From contig CM022670.1 in NCBI GenBank assembly GCA_012295275.1, forward strand, positions 8,866,506 to 8,930,505: DNA of 64,000 nt, read 5' to 3'. A program made the translations under genes and the position numbers. Below the pieces are notes generated by a model that was not told the origin of the DNA, did no database searches, and worked only from the letters and a program-made list of their open reading frames with translations. Every line of letters starts with the position of its first letter. Within the stretch, counting starts at the first letter, position 1. Of this stretch, positions 57,896-64,000 are shown in pieces. Source of the stretch: Chrysomallon squamiferum. Taxonomy: Eukaryota; Mollusca; Gastropoda; Neomphalida; Peltospiridae.

Positions 57896-58191
57896 GTTAC
57901 ATAAAAGACACTATGCAAAGACAATACGAAAATGATCTCTATATATAACATTATATAAAATGTATGAAACATCACGAAGATAAAAGGTTACTGATATACG
58001 CCAGTAACACCATATTGTTTGTATATGTCATATATGTACAGAATAAATGACAGTAAGAATACATTATGATGAATATAATATATGACAATATAACTGTAAC
58101 AATAATGTGTCTGTAGAATGTGTATGGTAATAAAAGGACAATAAGAAGAAAATATACTAAATATGACATTAAGATAACTATTACTCGATAA

Positions 58192-58223
<32 letters not shown>

Positions 58224-58514
58224 ATATTAAATGATATATCTTTTGGACGAAACAGATAAGTAACATAGATGGATATATATATATATAAGAACCTAAATAT
58301 GACACAAACATGAATCAATCAGTCTCACGCACACACGCACAAAATTACATTATAAAACAATTGGGTCCCCTCCGTTCAGCAACTTTCTTATGTTTTCAAA
58401 TAATCTACAAAAACACAGCTTAAAAGAACAAAAGAGTTAGTTCTGTCGCGAAACAACATCGATCCAAACACCCACATCTCCTGAAGGCAAACTAAGCTTA
58501 CAGGGAACAAACGT

Positions 58515-58767
58515 AATATTTCTAGTATATATTTTTTAATATTTTCTTATTTATTTATTTATTTTTTTAAAATAATAATTCAAAAAAAACATAACAAACT
58601 GGCGTTCAGAATTACTATCAAGCCAGAACTGTATCCAAGTCATATTTCTAGTATATATGTTTTAATATTTTCTTATTTATTTATTTATTTTTTTAAAATA
58701 ATAATACAAAAAAACATAACAAACTGTCGTTCAGAATTACTTCAGTAAGCCAGAACTTGTATCCATG
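58515..58767. repeat. 126-bp tandem duplication
   Basis: Two adjacent copies start at 58516 and 58642 (ATATTTCTAGTATATAT) and end in a CATAACAAACTG / TTCAGAATTACT / GTATCCA series. Block A has a single equivalent region near 42060-42150. Confidence 0.85.
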
Positions 58768-59412
58768 TCTCTGTCATTTACGAGCTCTGGAAGAATCTGT
58801 ATGTAGGAAGGGTACATAGCTTTATTGGCAATCCATTATGTCTCAGTGTCATAATACTGAGTTCATCGATCAGCTGTTTCGCGCTGGCTAGACCCCAAGT
58901 GACATAAAATACACAAAAAAAAAAAAAAAAAAAAAAAAAGAGAAGCTTTGTTATTGGTATAATGTCTAAAAATACAGCGCTGTTATTGATTCTAGCTGTA
59001 AATAAAAATACCTGTATAATGCATCCTTTACGCATACCCATTTCCTCCAGTACGTGAGTGTAAATTAAGTCAACTGTGCGTATGCGTGTGTGTGTGTTTG
59101 TGTGTTTGTTTGTGTGTTATATATTGATATGTTATATTTTTAGCTTGCGAATGTATTTTTGTTTATAGTTTAAGTAGATATTAGTATGTGTGTATGTACC
59201 CAGTACTTATTTTACATGTCCAGATTTAGAAGACATTAATTTCATATCATCAAAATAAACTTCGATTTATTCAGTCATGAACAGAAAATTATTTCTATGA
59301 TTAAAAGTTTCAAAATGTTGCCCTCTAATTTCATGTATACAGATTTTTTTTCAGTAAAAATTGGTGTATGTATGTATGTTTATTTTCATTTCATATTCAT
59401 GTTTCTATCTAT

Positions 59413-59532
<120 letters not shown>

Positions 59533-60151
59533 ACTGTGGTTATCTGTAAGTGCGTATACGCTTCTTTTATGTTGATATTTATTCACTAATCTCAGAGCAC
59601 ATTCATTCTTCAATAAAACATCTTGTTTATTGTACAGTATTTTATTTTATTTTATATTTTTAAAATGTTTGCTGTTGTTGTTATTTTCGTCGTATTAGTA
59701 TAAATAAATCGAATCAAAATAATAATAATAAAAAATACTTTTAACTGTACACACGCATATATATGTGTATCTGTTTGTGTGTGTGTGTGTGTGTTTGCTT
59801 ATATGTGTGAATGTGTGTGTGTGTGTGTCCATGTGTGTATGTGTATAAATACATAAAAACACATACATTTTTACATACAAATTCACAAATATATGTGAAC
59901 ACATTCACAATTACAGCATACACTCAACCAGCACATTCTTTATTTATTTATATAAAAGACAAAAATGAACTTAAGAACTTTGTTTATTAATCGTTGGAAA
60001 TACATCATAGTTTCTCCATAACGATAATTTTTAAACAACATGCATACATGTATATGGAAAAATCTGTGTAAGATATATTCACTCTATATGGAAACAAACA
60101 AACAAACAAACAAACAAACAGACAGACAGACAAAAATATAATAAATAATAG

Positions 60152-60152
60152 C

Positions 60153-60227
<75 letters not shown>
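60152..60227. repeat. (AAT)n microsatellite
   Basis: A pure AAT array of about 75 bp. Confidence 0.95.
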
Positions 60228-60228
<1 letters not shown>

Positions 60229-60595
60229 TAAAAATAAATAAATAAAAATAAACCACAATAAGAAGAAACAATGAGACTGCAAAACAGTTCAACCCTGATG
60301 TAAACATGCATTGAAATTGTTAAGAATATGTACATTTGGACAACTGAATTTAGCATCTAACACCTCCCTTAAGCTGAACTTTCTACTGAAGCCAGCGACT
60401 GCGCTAACAACAATCAAGTGCTTTAATATTTCTTTAACAACGGACTGGTCTTTCATACAAGTCATACAAGCTACAGTTTAGGATCTCGGAGAATTCCAGC
60501 ATCTGCTGCAAACAAAATAGCGGAGCCTCTACAGTTTCCTTTAGCTTATGACCTATCTTGTATGAAAATTCATCTTTGTTTTGAGCAGTGGTTCC

Positions 60596-61022
60596 CAAGG
60601 TGGGGCAATTTGAATATAATAGGGTGGGGAATCCTCATATATTGTAGAACGTGGTTTTACTGCTGTCTGTGATTTATTACTGAAAATAAAGAAATCGATT
60701 TGGAAATCATAAAACGAGGAGATTTAAGGTTAAAACTGTCTAAATAAGTGTCTCAAATAAAAACACTGTATATCAAGCTCAAGATCGCATTAAATGTCTA
60801 ACTGGGATTAGATGATCTTGAGCTCGGTGAGTTAAGTTTGAACTTAAATTGGAAGAAAAATTGTTTGCCTAATTCTTAGCTTTGTTTAATTAAAGGATTT
60901 CTACTTTATATTACACTGTTTACACTTTTACAAAATTCAGTTTTTTTTTTTATCAAAGGGGGAGATAAAAACATTTTAGATGTTGAGGTGGGGCTTGGAA
61001 CAAAAAAGGTTGGGAACCACTG
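60596..61022. mobile_element. hAT-type MITE with 8-bp target duplication
   Basis: Both ends read CAGTGGTTCCCAA inward (left 60596-60608, right complementary at 61010-61022). This terminal motif is typical of hAT-superfamily non-autonomous elements. It is flanked by GTTTTGAG (60588-60595) and GTTTAGAG (61023-61030), an 8-bp target duplication with one mismatch. Length 427 bp; no coding capacity. Confidence 0.85.
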
Positions 61023-61030
61023 GTTTAGAG

Positions 61031-61645
61031 CTAACAATTAAAGACATGATGTGGTCTATACATATCTAGTTTGATTTCAGGATATTTTTGGGAAAACATA
61101 TATGTTCAATTTGTTTACATTTTTGTCTGGTTAATCAGTGTTAATAATATTTGCAACGTTTTTTTTTTTTGTTTTTTTTTAATTTTTTTACAAAACATTT
61201 ACCATTAATGCTGGTCCTTATGAGACATAACAACAAAGAAGAAGAAGAACAATATTTACAACAACAACAACAAAAAATAATAATACAATGTAAAATTAAA
61301 TAAAATAATAATGATGAAAAATAACAGTAATAATAATAGTAAAAACGAGCTGCATAATTACGTTTTTAAATTAAAATTTCTGATTAAAAAATAAATAAAA
61401 CGTATTTCACAGACAAGTGTAATTGTGTTAGTCATTTAAGTTAGAACAATAGTTCCAATTTCTGTAATATTTAGTGTGCTGTATCAAAGTCAGGGGTTAA
61501 AGCATGCCTTCCATGACCTATCTATGTGCGTGGTAGAAAAATTATAATATCATATTATTTTATTATTATTATTATTATTTTGAATGATTTTAAACAGAAT
61601 CTAATTTGGTATTGTTATTATTATGATAATATAATATTAATAGTA

Positions 61646-61679
<34 letters not shown>

Positions 61680-61985
61680 GTATATTCAAATTGATAGCTA
61701 ATCAAAAATAACTGTTGCTTTTATATAATAAGTAATCACAGTACTGGTGATCACAGTAAACTACATTATCACCTAATAAATCTGTTTACATTGTGTGTTT
61801 GTGTCAGTAAGTTTAAAATAACTGTAAACTACATTACCACCTAATAAAACTGTTTACATTGTGTGTTTGTGTTTGTGTCAGTAAGTTTAAAATGACTGAT
61901 CGATGATTACTGTACACCAAATTATTGCCGACTGAAACTGTTTACAAATATATATAGTCCGTGTACATCATTTCTGAGGGACTCT
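61031..61985. other. Downstream region of the otopetrin-like gene
   Basis: AT-rich with AAT arrays (61556-61580, 61648-61680). A 68-bp tandem duplication lies at 61756-61895. It probably includes the 3' UTR of the gene ending at 61986. Confidence 0.45.
61756..61895. repeat. 68-bp tandem duplication
   Basis: GTAAACTACATTATCACC... to ...CAGTAAGTTTAAAATAACT is repeated once, starting at 61756 and 61824. The second copy has an extra GTTTGT unit and few substitutions. Confidence 0.9.
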
Positions 61986-62764
61986 TCAATGTCTTTTTCG
62001 TTTCCATGCGTGCTTCCAGATATTCGAAAGACAGACCGTCGAATGGAAACGATAGAAAATTGCCAGCGGGCTGGAAAGATGAGCGAAAATATTCCACGCC
62101 AGGATTCCGTAGAAGTCAATTTGAACCGGGTTGGCTTCTGACTGCTGAACTTCGAATGAGTTGACCATCCACATGCTGATGTTAACGATGAGAAGAAACG
62201 TCACAAACTCTCGCCCTGGCTTGGATCTCTCCTGCTCTCTCAAGTGCGCGCACCGCCGCAGCGAGTTGAGCATGAAGACGGTCTGAATGGTCGCCTGAAA
62301 CATCCGCAGGACGCTGGACACGATGATGAGAATGCTCTGAATCTTCCCTGGGACGAAGGATCCGGCGATGATGCTGAGCAAGGAGAAGATGTAAATGCCG
62401 ACAAGAGCCAGGACGATCAGGTTCTGTTCCAGATCCATCGATTTCCCCGGAATGAACTCCAGCGAACGCATCTTGTAAAAAGCGATGATGACCGCTATCG
62501 ACGTTACGACGAACAAGGCGATTTCGAAGAGGTATTCTAACAACATGGCTTTTTCGCCGGCTTTCTCTGATCGGACGAGGATGAAGAAGGTGATGACGTT
62601 GATGACGGCGACTATAAGTACGAAAATACCCAAGAAAAGTCCTCGACTTGAGCCCGTGCAGTCAAGGTTCATGCGCTGTGCTTTCGCCTTCGCTGATAGC
62701 ACTTCTTCGCGGTCGAATGTGACTCCCTTTGAGCCAATATTTTTCCACATGATGTACACTATAC
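61986..62764 (-). CDS. Otopetrin-like proton channel, last coding exon (partial gene)
   Basis: From acceptor CTATTTGTAG (62765-62774) the frame runs 259 codons to TGA at 61986, entering in phase 1. The ATG-initiated frame that begins further right (62804) is intronic before 62764. Six hydrophobic segments are visible, fitting the C-terminal half (about TM7-12) of the twelve-helix otopetrin fold. Recognisable family features are the PGREFVTFLLIVNISMWMVN segment and the end block AIFYRFHSTVCLSNIWKHAW. Otopetrins are plasma-membrane proton channels linked to acid sensing and biomineralisation. The exon is far GC-richer than its surroundings. The N-terminal half lies outside the window. Plus-strand frames here are shadows. 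Confidence 0.85.
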
Positions 62765-64000
62765 CTACAAATAGATAAGCTTCACATTTTACTGGGATCA
62801 TCAATATAAAACATTACATGTGTATTTGTGTAGGTGTTTATATATATATATATACGAATGCATATATGGTTTTTCTTTTGCCATTTCTTTCATTTCTTTT
62901 TCCTTCGTTGATTATACTGTGTCTTTTTCTTTATGACTCTTTTCTTCCGAGTATCTGCATTCATCTCTGTATTCTCTTCAATCAGTCTGTCATTAAAATC
63001 GTACGACACAGAAAAAAAACGCTTCAAAGTCTTCGCACAAATCTCTGAAAGGCACAAGTTTCGTCGAAGCAATTATTGTCCAGTCACAAAAAAGAAACCA
63101 TTGACAAATTAACACGATCGGAATATCTCCGAACATCTAAAAATGTTTGCAATTACAGAACTCGACAATGGAAGGATACTGATGAAAGCCGAAAGCATCC
63201 GTTTTATTATCGCATGTTATACAGTAAGTAAATTAAACGCGGGATGATGGTACTTGTGAAAATTAAATATTATCGAACTCCGACCGGTTTACAATACGTT
63301 TGACGTAGATTTTTTTTCATCATTTTAAATGTACTCTGCGTTTTCTCGTACAAATGCGTTTACTCTGTGGAAATAGTCAGTCTTTGTTTTGTTTTGTGTA
63401 GGACTTTCCATACTTTTCAAACTGTTTGCTACTGAGATAGACCATGAAAGATTATTTCGCTTATTCATTCTTATTTTTTAGGTGTTCTGCGAAAACAAAA
63501 CTGGTGGCTGAACCGTGTAACCTTGGCTATATTCAGTCAAATGATACGGAGTTTGTATCTTAACGTTACAGCAAGGAAAGAAGTTAGTGAATGTTGAAGA
63601 ATCGCTATTAAGAGTTTTTATTTAAGTTGTTTGTACGTAATCAATAAAGGAAGCAGGTTGTGTAAATTTATTTCTCCCTGTCCATGGAAATAAAATAAAT
63701 CCTTTAAGGCTGAAACTTTGTTTAGATTTAGAATAATTTAGAACAAGCTATGTTTTTTCATAATCGCAAAGAAAATAGATAATGTGGGACGATCTTTAAT
63801 TTTTATTTACTTTATGCAGATGAGCCAATAAATATAGATTTTTTAACAACTGATGTAAGAAATAAAATAAAACATACTGTTGCGATAAAAGGAGCAAACC
63901 GACAAATATAGATTTTCGGCAGTTAACACAACTAAACAAAAACATTTAAAAAAAGAGAAAGAGAGAGAGAGGTATGTAACATATATTTGATTTAAAAGGA
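62765..64000. other. Intron upstream of the otopetrin-like last exon
   Basis: No further otopetrin exon was recognised up to the window edge. The sequence is AT-rich, with T-rich and GA-rich tracts (63960-63971). Confidence 0.5.

Overview
The window looks like nuclear DNA of a mollusc, most likely marine (gastropod or bivalve). It is AT-rich and full of microsatellites and homopolymers, with short exons separated by long introns and metazoan splice signals. It carries tRNA-derived SINE fragments resembling a family I know from molluscs, a Tc1/mariner copy, a hAT-like MITE and the 3' end of a LINE. Species and chromosome cannot be read from the sequence. Identifications come from motif recognition; no database search was run.

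Left part (1-31.7 kb) is mostly non-coding. A short, phase-consistent first coding exon (5275-5405, minus) with a GC-richer promoter-like segment behind it marks a gene running off the left edge. Between 11.5 and 15.2 kb lie three apparently intact tRNA-Ser(GCT) genes and one decayed copy. A 5'-truncated LINE with a target-site duplication sits about 50 bp from one of them. Other items are a Ser/Thr-rich open frame (28.6 kb), a near-perfect 5 x 34 bp tandem array (25.1 kb), a compound minisatellite (22.5 kb), SINE fragments, and several GC-richer islands with transcription-factor-like motifs.

Central part (31.7-59.0 kb) is the main feature: a large, diverged tandem duplication. Each copy has a four-exon minus-strand gene for a type I membrane protein: signal peptide, one IgGFc-binding-protein-type N-terminal domain, a Ser/Thr-rich stalk, a Cys-x-Cys-x-Cys/Arg-rich juxtamembrane module, one transmembrane helix and a short tail. 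I assembled both genes (656 and 761 residues); all splice phases agree between copies. Just upstream of exon 1 in both copies, on the opposite strand, lies a strongly conserved cysteine-rich open frame followed by a degenerate ~21-bp minisatellite. A decayed DD34E Tc1-like transposon occupies the spacer between the blocks.

Right part (59-64 kb) holds microsatellites, a complete hAT-like MITE with 8-bp duplication, and the last coding exon of an otopetrin-like proton channel on the minus strand (61986-62764), whose upstream exons lie beyond the right edge.
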